From the NCBI GenBank assembly GCA_035325705.1, contig DAOKZI010000011.1, positions 70,115 to 134,114 of the forward strand: a DNA stretch of 64,000 nt, read 5' to 3'. Below, piece after piece: positions 36,891 through 45,035 of this stretch. This stretch comes from Ga0077536 sp035325705 (lineage in GTDB: Bacteria > Pseudomonadota > Gammaproteobacteria > Ga0077536). The first letter of the stretch is position 1. Every line of letters begins with the position of its first letter. Below the pieces are notes generated by a model, which searched no databases, was not told the DNA's origin, and was given only the letters and a program-made list of their open reading frames with translations. The position numbers and the translations under genes were made by a program.

Positions 36891-38326
36891 ACGACATCGC
36901 CCTCGTCATTCCCGAAATAACGCTGCTGTGCTTCGGCTGCGCCGTCCTGCTGCTCGAGGCCTTCTGCGGCAAGCAAAAGCCGCAGGCGTCGTTCTGGTGC
37001 TCGATGCTGGGCGGCATCGTGGTCCTCGCCCTGCTCGCGAGCTACGTGCCGGAATCGGCGCGGTTCGGCTTCGCCGGGACCTTCCGCGTCGACGTCGTCG
37101 GCACGGTGCTGAAGTCGTTCATGGTCGTGCTGGTGCTGCTGTCCTTCTTCTACGCGCGCGAATACTACGCCAAGCGCGAGCAGCCGCACGGCGAGCACTA
37201 TTCGCTCGCGATGTTCGCGACGCTGGGCATGCTGATCCTCGTCTCGGCCAACAGCCTGCTGACGATCTACCTCGGTCTCGAGCTGCTGTCGCTGTCGCTG
37301 TACGCGATGGTCGCGACGCAGCGCGATTCGCCGATCGCCTCCGAAGCCGCGATGAAGTACTTCGTGCTCGGTGCGCTGGCCTCGGGCATGCTGCTCTACG
37401 GCATGTCCTTTCTCTATGGCGTGACCGGCACTCTCGATCTGTCCGAGCTCCTCATCAAAGTCAGCGTGGCCGAGGACAAGCGCCTGCTGCTGACCTTCGC
37501 GCTGGTGTTCCTGCTCGTCGGCATTTCCTTCAAGCTCGGTATCGTGCCCTTTCACATGTGGGTGCCGGACGTCTATCACGGCGCGGCGACTCCCATCACG
37601 CAGTTCATTGGCACGGCGCCGAAGATCGCCGCGTTCGGGATGGCGATGCGGCTGCTCGTCGACGGCCTGTGGGGACTGGCCGAGGATTGGCAGCAGATGC
37701 TCGTGATCCTCTCGGTGCTGTCGATGGCGATTGGCAACATCGTCGCCATTGCGCAGAGCAATTTGAAGCGCATGCTCGCGTACTCGACGATTGCCCACAT
37801 GGGCTATCTGCTGCTCGGCATGCTGTCGGCGACGGCCTCGGGTTACGCGGCGTCGATGTTCTACGTGACGGTCTACGCGCTGATGACCATGGGCGCCTTC
37901 GGCCTCATCGTGCTCCTGGTTTCACGCAATCAGGAAAACGACGAGCTGCAGGACTTTGCCGGACTCGCCCGCCGCAGCCCGTGGTTCGCCTTCATGATGC
38001 TGATCATGATGTTCGCGCTGGCGGGCGTGCCGCCGTTTGCCGGCTTCTGGGCGAAGTGGTTCGTGCTGAAGGAAGTCGTACAGGCCGACTACGTGTGGCT
38101 GGCCACACTCGCGGTCATATTTTCGCTGATCGGCGCTTTCTACTATCTGCGCGTCGTCAAGCTGATGTACTTCGACGAGCCCCTGCGCACGCAAGCCATC
38201 GAGGCCAGCCAGGATCTCAAGCTCGTGCTCTCGGTCAACGGCCTGGCCGTGCTCGCCCTCGGTATCGCCCCCAGCGCCCTGATGTCAGTCTGCGTGTCCG
38301 CGACGCTGCCTTACCTGCCCTGGTAG
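36887..38326 (+). CDS. nuoN: NADH-quinone oxidoreductase subunit N
   Basis: NuoN (ND2) is the third antiporter-like subunit and closes the operon. The 479-aa chain contains TIYLGLELLSLSLYAMVA, FKLGIVPFHMWVPDVYHGAATPITQF and MLAYSTIAHMGYLLLG. The operon ends in a gap filled with family C repeats. No classical terminator with a T-run is visible, so the repeats may serve that purpose. Confidence 0.97.
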   Translation: MNDIALVIPEITLLCFGCAVLLLEAFCGKQKPQASFWCSMLGGIVVLALLASYVPESARFGFAGTFRVDVVGTVLKSFMVVLVLLSFFYAREYYAKREQPHGEHYSLAMFATLGMLILVSANSLLTIYLGLELLSLSLYAMVATQRDSPIASEAAMKYFVLGALASGMLLYGMSFLYGVTGTLDLSELLIKVSVAEDKRLLLTFALVFLLVGISFKLGIVPFHMWVPDVYHGAATPITQFIGTAPKIAAFGMAMRLLVDGLWGLAEDWQQMLVILSVLSMAIGNIVAIAQSNLKRMLAYSTIAHMGYLLLGMLSATASGYAASMFYVTVYALMTMGAFGLIVLLVSRNQENDELQDFAGLARRSPWFAFMMLIMMFALAGVPPFAGFWAKWFVLKEVVQADYVWLATLAVIFSLIGAFYYLRVVKLMYFDEPLRTQAIEASQDLKLVLSVNGLAVLALGIAPSALMSVCVSATLPYLPW

Positions 38327-38360
38327 CGGCCTGGCGTTTGTGCCGGCTGGAAGGCTGCTG

Positions 38361-38518
38361 AATCTAGCCACGGAGGACACGGAGGACACGGAGGGCACGG
38401 AGAAAAGATTGGATTGGTCTTGCGCCTTGCGCCGCCGCCGGGCTTGGCCTTGGCGTGACGGAACACATAGCGATTTCTTTTCTTCTCCGTGCCCTCCGTG
38501 TCCTCCGTGGCTAGATTA
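38361..38518. repeat. Family C inverted doublet, nuoN/psd convergent gap
   Basis: A forward copy at 38361-38409 (AATCTAGCCACGGAGGACAC, then further GGAGGACAC/GGAGGGCAC units) and an inverted copy at 38475-38518. Within each copy the 9-base GGACACGGA-type unit is itself repeated. The 66-bp spacer has no evident content. Confidence 0.8.
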
Positions 38519-38562
38519 ACCAGCACATCCGACGGCACTCACATGCCGCTCGGCATCGGCGG

Positions 38563-39417
38563 CTACGGACAGGGTGCGGTCAGGCGCTCGCCCATTCGCA
38601 CCGGCACGCCGTTGGCGAGGTCGGGGCGCCAGGCGGGCGCGCCTTTCGGCAGCAGCAGGATCACCGTCGATCCCATATTGAAGCGGCCGAGCTCGGCGCC
38701 GCGCGCGTAGTGCGCGGGCTCGCTCAGGCCGACGCGACTCACGCGGCGTGACTGGCACACGAGGTCGGGCACGTTGAGGCAGCGCAGCTCCATCGCGCTG
38801 ACCAGCATCGCGCCGACCATCACCAGCGCGCAGCGTCCCCATTCGCTGCTGCAGTCGAGCACCAAGCGCTCGTTGCGGGCGTAGAGCGCCTCGATCACCT
38901 GCGAGGTGCGGTCGTTCACCGAGTAGAGCTTGCCCGGCACGTAGCTGACGGCGTGGACCCGTAATTCGAAGGGTGCATGCACGCGGTGGTAGTCGCGCGG
39001 GGACAGGTAGACGATCGCATAGCGCCCGCCGTCGACGGCCGCGCTCAAGGCCTCGTCGCCGGCGAGCAGCGCGCGCACCGCGAAGGCTCGGCCCTTGGCC
39101 TGCAGCAGCGTGCCGCGATCGAGATCTCCGATCTGGCTGATCGCACCGTCGGCCGGGCTGACGACCGCGTGCACGCTCGCGTCGATTGGCCGGGCGTCTT
39201 CGCGCAGTGCGCGCGTGAAGAATTGATTGAAGCTGCGGTAGCCGGCCTCGGCGTCGCGCGCCGTGGCGAGATCGACGCGATAGGCGGCGCAGAAGGCCTT
39301 GATCGCGAGCTCCGCGAGCGGGCCTTCGAGACGCGTGAGCCGGTGGACGAGAGCCGACAGCGCGCGTTGCGGCAGCAGGCGTTGGGGCAGGACGAGCAGG
39401 GCGTCGCGCAGGCTCAT
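38563..39417 (-). CDS. psd: Phosphatidylserine decarboxylase proenzyme
   Basis: Psd makes phosphatidylethanolamine in the inner membrane. The 284-aa proenzyme has the self-cleavage motif MGST (the LGST variant), with the cut between G249 and S250 producing the pyruvoyl group. The charge-relay residues lie in SPADGAIS (Asp at 90) and YHRVHAPF (His at 144 or 147). The start at 39417 is by homology. It is the last gene of a minus-strand run with the PCuAC and SCO genes (12 bp after the PCuAC stop). Confidence 0.96.
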   Translation of the reverse strand: MSLRDALLVLPQRLLPQRALSALVHRLTRLEGPLAELAIKAFCAAYRVDLATARDAEAGYRSFNQFFTRALREDARPIDASVHAVVSPADGAISQIGDLDRGTLLQAKGRAFAVRALLAGDEALSAAVDGGRYAIVYLSPRDYHRVHAPFELRVHAVSYVPGKLYSVNDRTSQVIEALYARNERLVLDCSSEWGRCALVMVGAMLVSAMELRCLNVPDLVCQSRRVSRVGLSEPAHYARGAELGRFNMGSTVILLLPKGAPAWRPDLANGVPVRMGERLTAPCP

Positions 39418-39429
39418 CGCGCCCTCGGA

Positions 39430-39867
39430 TCACGGCGCATCGCGGGCGACGATGGCCATGACGCGGGTCGATTTTCCGCTGCAGCCGAGGACGAGCTCCA
39501 CGTGTTCGCCCGCGCGCGGCAGCGCGGCCGTAGGCTGCATCAGCATGCCGTGGAGCGCACCGGGCGCCAGTTGCACGCGCTCGCCGGGCGCGAGCGACAG
39601 CCGCGGCACGTGTCGCATGCGCACGCGACCGTCCTGCGCCACCGTTTCATGCAGCATGCCGTGCGCGAAGCCCGGGCTCGTCAGCGCATCCAGCACCAGC
39701 GTCTCGTCGCCGTGGTTTGCCAAGGTCATGTAGGCGGCGACCGCGTTTGCGCCGGGCGGCGGCTCGCGTATCCACGCGTCCGTGATCGCGAGGCCATCAC
39801 AAGCACTGGCCGCGCTGCCCGCGGCCACGACGTACAGGAATGCGAAGCGGCGTAGGGCAAGTCTCAT
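39430..39867 (-). CDS. Periplasmic copper chaperone PCu(A)C
   Basis: A 145-aa secreted cupredoxin-like Cu(I) chaperone that helps load the CuA centre of cytochrome oxidase. A signal peptide is present (about 1-22, cut near ASA-CDG). The family's H-x10-M-x21-H-x-M metal site is fully conserved: H73, M84, H106 and M108 in MLHETVAQDG, RVRMRHV and LHGMLM. The start overlaps the SCO stop (ATGA), so the two copper-handling proteins are made together. Confidence 0.93.
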   Translation of the reverse strand: MRLALRRFAFLYVVAAGSAASACDGLAITDAWIREPPPGANAVAAYMTLANHGDETLVLDALTSPGFAHGMLHETVAQDGRVRMRHVPRLSLAPGERVQLAPGALHGMLMQPTAALPRAGEHVELVLGCSGKSTRVMAIVARDAP

Positions 39868-40511
39868 CGTTCATCCTCGACAAAGGCTTCGATCGCGCGC
39901 ACGCGCGCCGTGATATCGGCGGCGTCGTGCGGCAGGCCTATCGCGCTCAGCACGCGCAGGCTCGGATCGACCACGAAGATCGAAGCCGTGTGATCCATCG
40001 AATAGTCGTTCTCGCCGCTGCCCGGCACCTTGGCATAGATGACGCCGAGCTGGCGCGTCAGCCCGTACAGCGCATCGTCGTCACCGGTCGCGCCGCGAAA
40101 GCGCGGATCGAAGTATTTCACGTAGCGCGCCAGCGCCTCGGGCGTGTCCCGCGCGGGATCGACCGATACGAACAGCACCTGCCCCTCGCGTCCGAAGGCA
40201 GAATCCGTGGCCATACGCTGTTTCACCTGCTTCAGGACCGCGAGCGTGCTCGGGCATACGTCCGGGCAGTGCGTGAAGCCGAAGAAGAGCAGCGTCCAGC
40301 GCCCGCGCAGATCGGCCTCCGTCAGGGGCTCGCCGTCGTCGCCGGTCAACGCGAAGTGACCAAGCTGCGGCGGATCCGGCCATAGCAGGCCCGGCACCTC
40401 GGGCTGGCGCCCCAGCTTCCACACCGCAAGGAGCAGCCCGGCCGCGAGGGCGACGAAGGCCGCAAGGGCGAGGAAGGCGTTGGTCCGGGAGCGCGTCGGA
40501 GCGATGGGCAT
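39864..40511 (-). CDS. SCO1/SenC family copper-binding protein
   Basis: A membrane-anchored thioredoxin-fold protein that inserts copper into CuA together with PCuAC. The 215-aa chain has an N-terminal membrane anchor (about 11-31), the CPDVC copper ligands (C82 and C86) in FFGFTHCPDVCPSTL, and the third ligand His at 174 in SMDHTASIF. The ATG at 40511 is the only reasonable start. A terminal oxidase using CuA is not in this window (the bd-type oxidase here has no copper). Confidence 0.95.
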   Translation of the reverse strand: MPIAPTRSRTNAFLALAAFVALAAGLLLAVWKLGRQPEVPGLLWPDPPQLGHFALTGDDGEPLTEADLRGRWTLLFFGFTHCPDVCPSTLAVLKQVKQRMATDSAFGREGQVLFVSVDPARDTPEALARYVKYFDPRFRGATGDDDALYGLTRQLGVIYAKVPGSGENDYSMDHTASIFVVDPSLRVLSAIGLPHDAADITARVRAIEAFVEDER

Positions 40512-40596
40512 GCCGCATTATAGCGGCCGGGCGCCGCCGCGTCGGCCTGCTAGACTATGGCGGCCAGTCATCGTCGGCGCCATCGCAAACAGGGAC

Positions 40597-41892
40597 ATGA
40601 ACGACGCCGCTCCGCCGCCGAGCAAGCTCGGCAAGTATGAAATCCAGCGCGAAATCGGTCGCGGCAGCATGGGCGTGGTCTATGCCGCCTTCGATCCCTA
40701 CGTCGGCCGGCCCGTCGCGGTGAAGGTGGCGATGGCGGACGCGTTGAAGAACGGTGAGGCGGGGGAGCGCTTCCGCAAGATGTTCTTCAACGAGGCGCAT
40801 ACCGCCGGGATGCTCAGGCATCCGAACATCCTCGACATCTTCGACGCCGGCCTCGACGACGACAAGTGCTACATCGTCATGGAGCTGATCGAGAACGGCG
40901 ACACGCTGCGCAGCTACTGCCGCAGCGACAATCTGCTGCCCGTGCATCAGGTCGCCGAAATCATGTTTCGCTGTGCGAAGGCGCTGGACTATGCGCACCG
41001 CCAAGGTGTGATCCACCGCGACATCAAGCCGTCGAACATCCTGCTGACGCAGGACATGGACGTGAAGATCGCGGACTTCAGCATTGCACACATCAATCGT
41101 GCCGACATGTCGCAGACGATGCCGATGGGCTTCGTCGGCTCGCCGCGCTATATGTCGCCGGAGCAGATTCAAGAGGACACGATTTCCGGCCAGACCGATC
41201 TGTTCTCACTGGGCGTCGTCGCCTATGAGATGCTGACCGGCCATCATCCTTTCGGCGGCGAGACCTTCTCGAACCTGATTCATCGCGTCATCAACGAGGA
41301 TCCGACGCCGATGAGCCAGTTCCGGCCGGACTTGCCGCCGGTGTTCGAGCGCATCATCAGCCGCGCGCTCGAAAAAATGCCCGAGCGTCGCTATCGCATG
41401 GGCATCGATCTCGCGTCCGATCTGAGCATGGCCTTCACCCATCTCGAACGTCCGCAGGAAGACATCCCGGCGCGCGAGAAGTTCGAACTGGTCAAACGCC
41501 TCGACTTCTTCCGCGGGTTTACCGATCCCGACCTCTGGGAAATCATCCGCGCCAGCGTCTGGCAGGAGGCCGACACCGGCGAAGTGCTCGTGCGCGAGGG
41601 CGACGTCGACGACGCGCTTTACATAGTCACCGCGGGCAACGTCGAGGTATCGAAGGAAGGCACTTTCCTGCACAGGCTCGGCGAGGGCGACTGCTTCGGC
41701 GAGATGAGCTATCTCAACAAGATCCGCCGCACGGCCACCGTCACCGCCGCCGGTCCGCTGTCGCTGATGAAGATCAATCCCACGCTGATCGAGCAAGTCT
41801 CGATCGATTGCCAGCTCCGCTTCTACAAGGTCTTCCTGCGCGTGCTCACCGAGCGCCTCTCGCGCACGACGGAGCGAGTGGTGCGGGGGTGA
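40597..41892 (+). CDS. Ser/Thr protein kinase with C-terminal cyclic nucleotide-binding domain (copy 1)
   Basis: A 431-aa soluble protein with no transmembrane segment. Residues 13-285 form a Hanks-type kinase: glycine loop GRGSMG at 21-26, catalytic Lys 43 in VAVKV, alpha-C Glu about 67, HRDIKPSN at 140-147, SPE at 187-189. The DFG motif is DFS (160-162). Residues about 303-420 form a cyclic nucleotide-binding (CRP/PKA-R-like) domain with a phosphate-binding cassette FGEMSYLNKIRRTATV, keeping the Glu (369) and Arg (378) that contact cAMP or cGMP. This is the PKG module order reversed. The start at 40597 is chosen by alignment with the second copy (43737), which has the same length. An in-frame upstream ATG exists but adds unrelated sequence. 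The ligand and substrates are unknown. Confidence 0.93.
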   Translation: MNDAAPPPSKLGKYEIQREIGRGSMGVVYAAFDPYVGRPVAVKVAMADALKNGEAGERFRKMFFNEAHTAGMLRHPNILDIFDAGLDDDKCYIVMELIENGDTLRSYCRSDNLLPVHQVAEIMFRCAKALDYAHRQGVIHRDIKPSNILLTQDMDVKIADFSIAHINRADMSQTMPMGFVGSPRYMSPEQIQEDTISGQTDLFSLGVVAYEMLTGHHPFGGETFSNLIHRVINEDPTPMSQFRPDLPPVFERIISRALEKMPERRYRMGIDLASDLSMAFTHLERPQEDIPAREKFELVKRLDFFRGFTDPDLWEIIRASVWQEADTGEVLVREGDVDDALYIVTAGNVEVSKEGTFLHRLGEGDCFGEMSYLNKIRRTATVTAAGPLSLMKINPTLIEQVSIDCQLRFYKVFLRVLTERLSRTTERVVRG

Positions 41893-41898
41893 GAGGAT

Positions 41899-41994
41899 TC
41901 GTAGCCCGGGTGAAGCGCGCAGCGCGTAACCCGGGATCCGGCCTTTCGGCGCAATGAGGATCCCGGGTTCCGCTACGCTGCACCCGGGCTACGT
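41899..41994. repeat. Family A inverted doublet, kinase-1/pgi convergent gap
   Basis: A forward copy at 41899-41939 and an inverted copy at 41958-41994, only 18 bp apart. On the minus strand the last bases of the inverted copy (GTAGCCCGGG) include the TAG stop of pgi at 41989-41991. Confidence 0.8.
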
Positions 41995-43611
41995 GAACGA
42001 GCCCCGCCGCGCGAGGTAGCGTTCCATCAGCCGCGTGGTCGAGCCGTCATGGGGGCCGGGGCGGCCGGCGGCGAGCTCGTCGAGCAGGCTCGCAGCGAGC
42101 TGTTTACCGAGCTCGACGCCCCATTGATCGAAGGAATTGATCTGCCACAGCACGCCCTGCACGAAGGTTTTGTGCTCGTAGAGCGCGAGCAGCGCGCCGA
42201 GCGTGGCGGGCGTCAGCTCGTCCATCAGGATCATATTGCTCGGCCGGTTGCCGGGTTGCTCGCGATGGATCGCGAGCGTCGCGTCGGCGCCGGCGGCGCG
42301 CAGCGCGTCGCGCGAGCGGCCGACCATCAGGGCCTCCGCCTGCGCAAAGCAGTTCGCGACCAGCATGTCGTGGTGCGCGGGCGCCGCGCGCGGGTGGCGC
42401 AGCGCGAGGATGAAATCGACGGGCACGAGCCGCGTGCCCTGGTGCAGCATCTGGAAGAACGCATGCTGCACGTTGGTGCCGACGCCGCCCCACACGACGG
42501 GCGAGGTGCCGAGGGCCACGGGCTCGGCCGCGAGCGTCACGCGCTTGCCGTTGCTCTCCATCTCGAGCTGCTGGAGATAGTCCGGCAGCAGGCGCAGGCG
42601 TTCATCGTAAGGCACGACCGCCTGCGTTTCGGCGCCGAGGAAGTTCGTGTTCCACAGCCCGCACAGCGCGAGCATCACCGGCGCGTTACGCGCCAGGGGC
42701 GCGCTGCGGAAGTGCGCGTCCATCGCGCGCGCGCCGGCGAGCAGCGCCGTGTAGCCCTCGTAGCCGACGGCGAGCGCGATCGGCAGGCCGATCGCCGACC
42801 ACAGCGAGTAGCGCCCGCCGACCCAGTCCCACATCGGCAGCACCTTGTTCGGCGCGATGCCGAAGTCGACGGCCCGCTGCGGGTGGGCGCTGATTGCAAA
42901 GAAGTGTGACGCGACGGCGCCTGCGTCGCCGCCGAAGCGCGCGAGTATCCACGCCTGCGCCGTTCTCGCGTTCAGCGCCGTCTCCGGCGTCGTGAAGGAC
43001 TTCGATGCGACGATGAACAGCGTCGTCGCCGGATCGAGCCGGCTCAGGACGCGGTCGATGTCCCCGCCGTCGACGTTCGAGACGAAATGCACGCGCACCG
43101 CGCCGGTGTGGACGTAGCGCAGCGCGTCGGCGACGAGCTGAGGGCCGAGATGGGAGCCGCCGATGCCGAGATTGACGACGTCGGTGATGCGCGCCCCGCC
43201 GTGGCCGCGCCAATTTCCGCCGAGGATGTCCTCGACCACCTGGCGCATGCGCGCGAGCGTCGCGCGGATTTCCGGCCCCACGGGCCGGCCGCCGACGCAG
43301 GCGCCGTCATCGTCAGGATTGCGCAGGGCCGTATGCAGGGCGGCGCGGCCTTCGGTAGGGTTGACTTCGCCGCCCCGAAACAGGTCCTCGATGCGCGCGG
43401 GCAGCTCGCGTGCCTGGGCGAGCGCGAGCAGCGCGTCGCGCGCCGCTGCGTCAAGGAATTGCTTCGAATGGTCGAAATAGAGGCCGGCGGCTTCGATGGT
43501 CCATGCGCCCGCCCGTTCCGGATCCGCGAAGAGCGCCTCGAGGCGTTTCGCACGCAGGCGCCGGGCATGGGCGCGCAACTCGTCGAGAAGAGGGAAAGTG
43601 GCGCTGCTCAT
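41989..43611 (-). CDS. pgi: Glucose-6-phosphate isomerase
   Basis: Pgi interconverts glucose 6-phosphate and fructose 6-phosphate. The 540-aa protein has the two PGI signatures DVVNLGIGGSHLGPQ with SKSFTTPETALNA, and WDWVGGRYSLWSAIGLPIAL, then the C-terminal NSFDQWGVELGK (catalytic Lys). The catalytic Glu and His lie in GLWNTNFLGAETQ and QHAFFQMLHQGTRLVP. I start at ATG 43611 because GAGG lies seven bases upstream. ATG 43617 would add two residues. The stop codon is contributed by a family A repeat. The gene is inserted, opposite in direction, between two paralogous kinase genes. Confidence 0.97.
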   Translation of the reverse strand: MSSATFPLLDELRAHARRLRAKRLEALFADPERAGAWTIEAAGLYFDHSKQFLDAAARDALLALAQARELPARIEDLFRGGEVNPTEGRAALHTALRNPDDDGACVGGRPVGPEIRATLARMRQVVEDILGGNWRGHGGARITDVVNLGIGGSHLGPQLVADALRYVHTGAVRVHFVSNVDGGDIDRVLSRLDPATTLFIVASKSFTTPETALNARTAQAWILARFGGDAGAVASHFFAISAHPQRAVDFGIAPNKVLPMWDWVGGRYSLWSAIGLPIALAVGYEGYTALLAGARAMDAHFRSAPLARNAPVMLALCGLWNTNFLGAETQAVVPYDERLRLLPDYLQQLEMESNGKRVTLAAEPVALGTSPVVWGGVGTNVQHAFFQMLHQGTRLVPVDFILALRHPRAAPAHHDMLVANCFAQAEALMVGRSRDALRAAGADATLAIHREQPGNRPSNMILMDELTPATLGALLALYEHKTFVQGVLWQINSFDQWGVELGKQLAASLLDELAAGRPGPHDGSTTRLMERYLARRGSFT

Positions 43612-43736
43612 GTCCATGCCTCGCGCTGCGGTGGCGCTTCGTTGCGCCCCGGAAGTTTCATACAGGGCTTTGATCTTAGCGTGATATTCTTGCAGCCGGC
43701 AGCCAAGCGCCAGCACCGAGTAAGGGCTCTCACCCC

Positions 43737-45032
43737 ATGAGCAATGCGCCGCCGAGTCGGCTGGGCAAGTACGAGGTGTTGCGCGAGATCAGCCGCGGCA
43801 GCATGGGCACCGTCTATCTCGGCCACGATCCTTATACCGATCGCGCCGTCGCGCTGAAAGTCGCGCACGCCGAACAGCTTCAGGACGAGGACTCCGGCGA
43901 ACGCTATCGCAAGATGTTCTTCAACGAGGCGCATACGGCCAGCCGTCTGACGCATCCGAACATCGTCGGCATCTACGATGCCGGCATCGACGAAGACGTC
44001 TGCTACATCGTCATGGAATACGTCGAAGGCGGACAGACGCTCAAGCACTATTGCCGGTCCGAGCACCTGCTGCCGGTGGAGAAGGTCGTCGAGATCGCCT
44101 TCATGTGCGCGCGGGCGCTGGACTATGCGCACAGCCTCGGTGTGATCCACCGCGACATCAAGCCGACGAACATCCTCTTGACGGCGGACATGAGCGTCAA
44201 GCTCGCGGACTTCAGCATCGCGCATCTGTCGAAGCTCGATTCGACCGAGACCATGCCGCTCGGCCTCATCGGCTCGCCGCGCTATATGTCGCCGGAGCAG
44301 ATCAACGAGGACTACGTCACCAATCAGACCGATCTGTTTTCGCTCGGCGTCGTGCTGTTCGAGCTCCTGACCGGACGCCATCCGTTCCAGGCGGAGAATT
44401 TCTCGCGGCTCGTCCAGCGCATTCTCAACGAGGAGCCGCCGAAGGCCTCCGGGCTGCGCGGCGACGTGCCGCCGGAGCTCGAACGCATCCTCGCCAGGGC
44501 GCTGGCGAAGGATCGTGCGGATCGCTACCAGATGGGCGGCGAAATGGCGGCCGATCTGGCGCAGGCCTTCGACGCGCTGCTGAAGGCCCCGCGCGAGAGC
44601 ATCGATGAGCGCGAAAAATTCACCGCGGTCAAACAGCTCGAGTTCTTCGTCGGTTTCCCGGATGCCGAAATCTGGGAGATCGTGCGCGCGGGCCAGTGGA
44701 ACAACTATCGCAACCACGCCGAGATCATCCTCGAAGGCGAGCTCGACGACTCCTTCTACATCATCGTGCACGGCGAGGTGATGGTCAGCAAGAACGGCAA
44801 GGAGCTGCGCTCGCTGTATGCCGGCGACTGTTTCGGCGAGATGGGTTATCTCGCGAAGACCAAGCGTACGGCCACCATCACGGCGCGCGGTCCGACCTCG
44901 CTGCTGAAGCTCAATTCGACGGTGATAGGCCAAGCCTCGCTGAACTGCCAGGTGCGCTTCCTCAAGGTCTTTCTGCGCACCTTGATCCATCGTCTGTCGG
45001 TGACGACCGAACGGATGTCGCAGGAGCTCTGA
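43737..45032 (+). CDS. Ser/Thr protein kinase with C-terminal cyclic nucleotide-binding domain (copy 2)
   Basis: A 431-aa paralogue of the protein at 40597-41892, same length and domain order. The kinase half has SRGSMG, catalytic Lys about 41 in VALKV, HRDIKPTN, DFS again in place of DFG, and SPRYMSPEQI. The C-terminal domain has GELDDSFYIIVHGEVMVSKNG and FGEMGYLAKTKRTATI, with Glu and Arg of the phosphate cassette present. No membrane segment. The start at 43737 matches copy 1 (SRLGKYEVL). The sugar dehydrogenase starts four bases after its stop, suggesting joint expression. Both copies share the DFS change, so it predates the duplication. Confidence 0.93.
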   Translation: MSNAPPSRLGKYEVLREISRGSMGTVYLGHDPYTDRAVALKVAHAEQLQDEDSGERYRKMFFNEAHTASRLTHPNIVGIYDAGIDEDVCYIVMEYVEGGQTLKHYCRSEHLLPVEKVVEIAFMCARALDYAHSLGVIHRDIKPTNILLTADMSVKLADFSIAHLSKLDSTETMPLGLIGSPRYMSPEQINEDYVTNQTDLFSLGVVLFELLTGRHPFQAENFSRLVQRILNEEPPKASGLRGDVPPELERILARALAKDRADRYQMGGEMAADLAQAFDALLKAPRESIDEREKFTAVKQLEFFVGFPDAEIWEIVRAGQWNNYRNHAEIILEGELDDSFYIIVHGEVMVSKNGKELRSLYAGDCFGEMGYLAKTKRTATITARGPTSLLKLNSTVIGQASLNCQVRFLKVFLRTLIHRLSVTTERMSQEL

Positions 45033-45035
45033 GCG

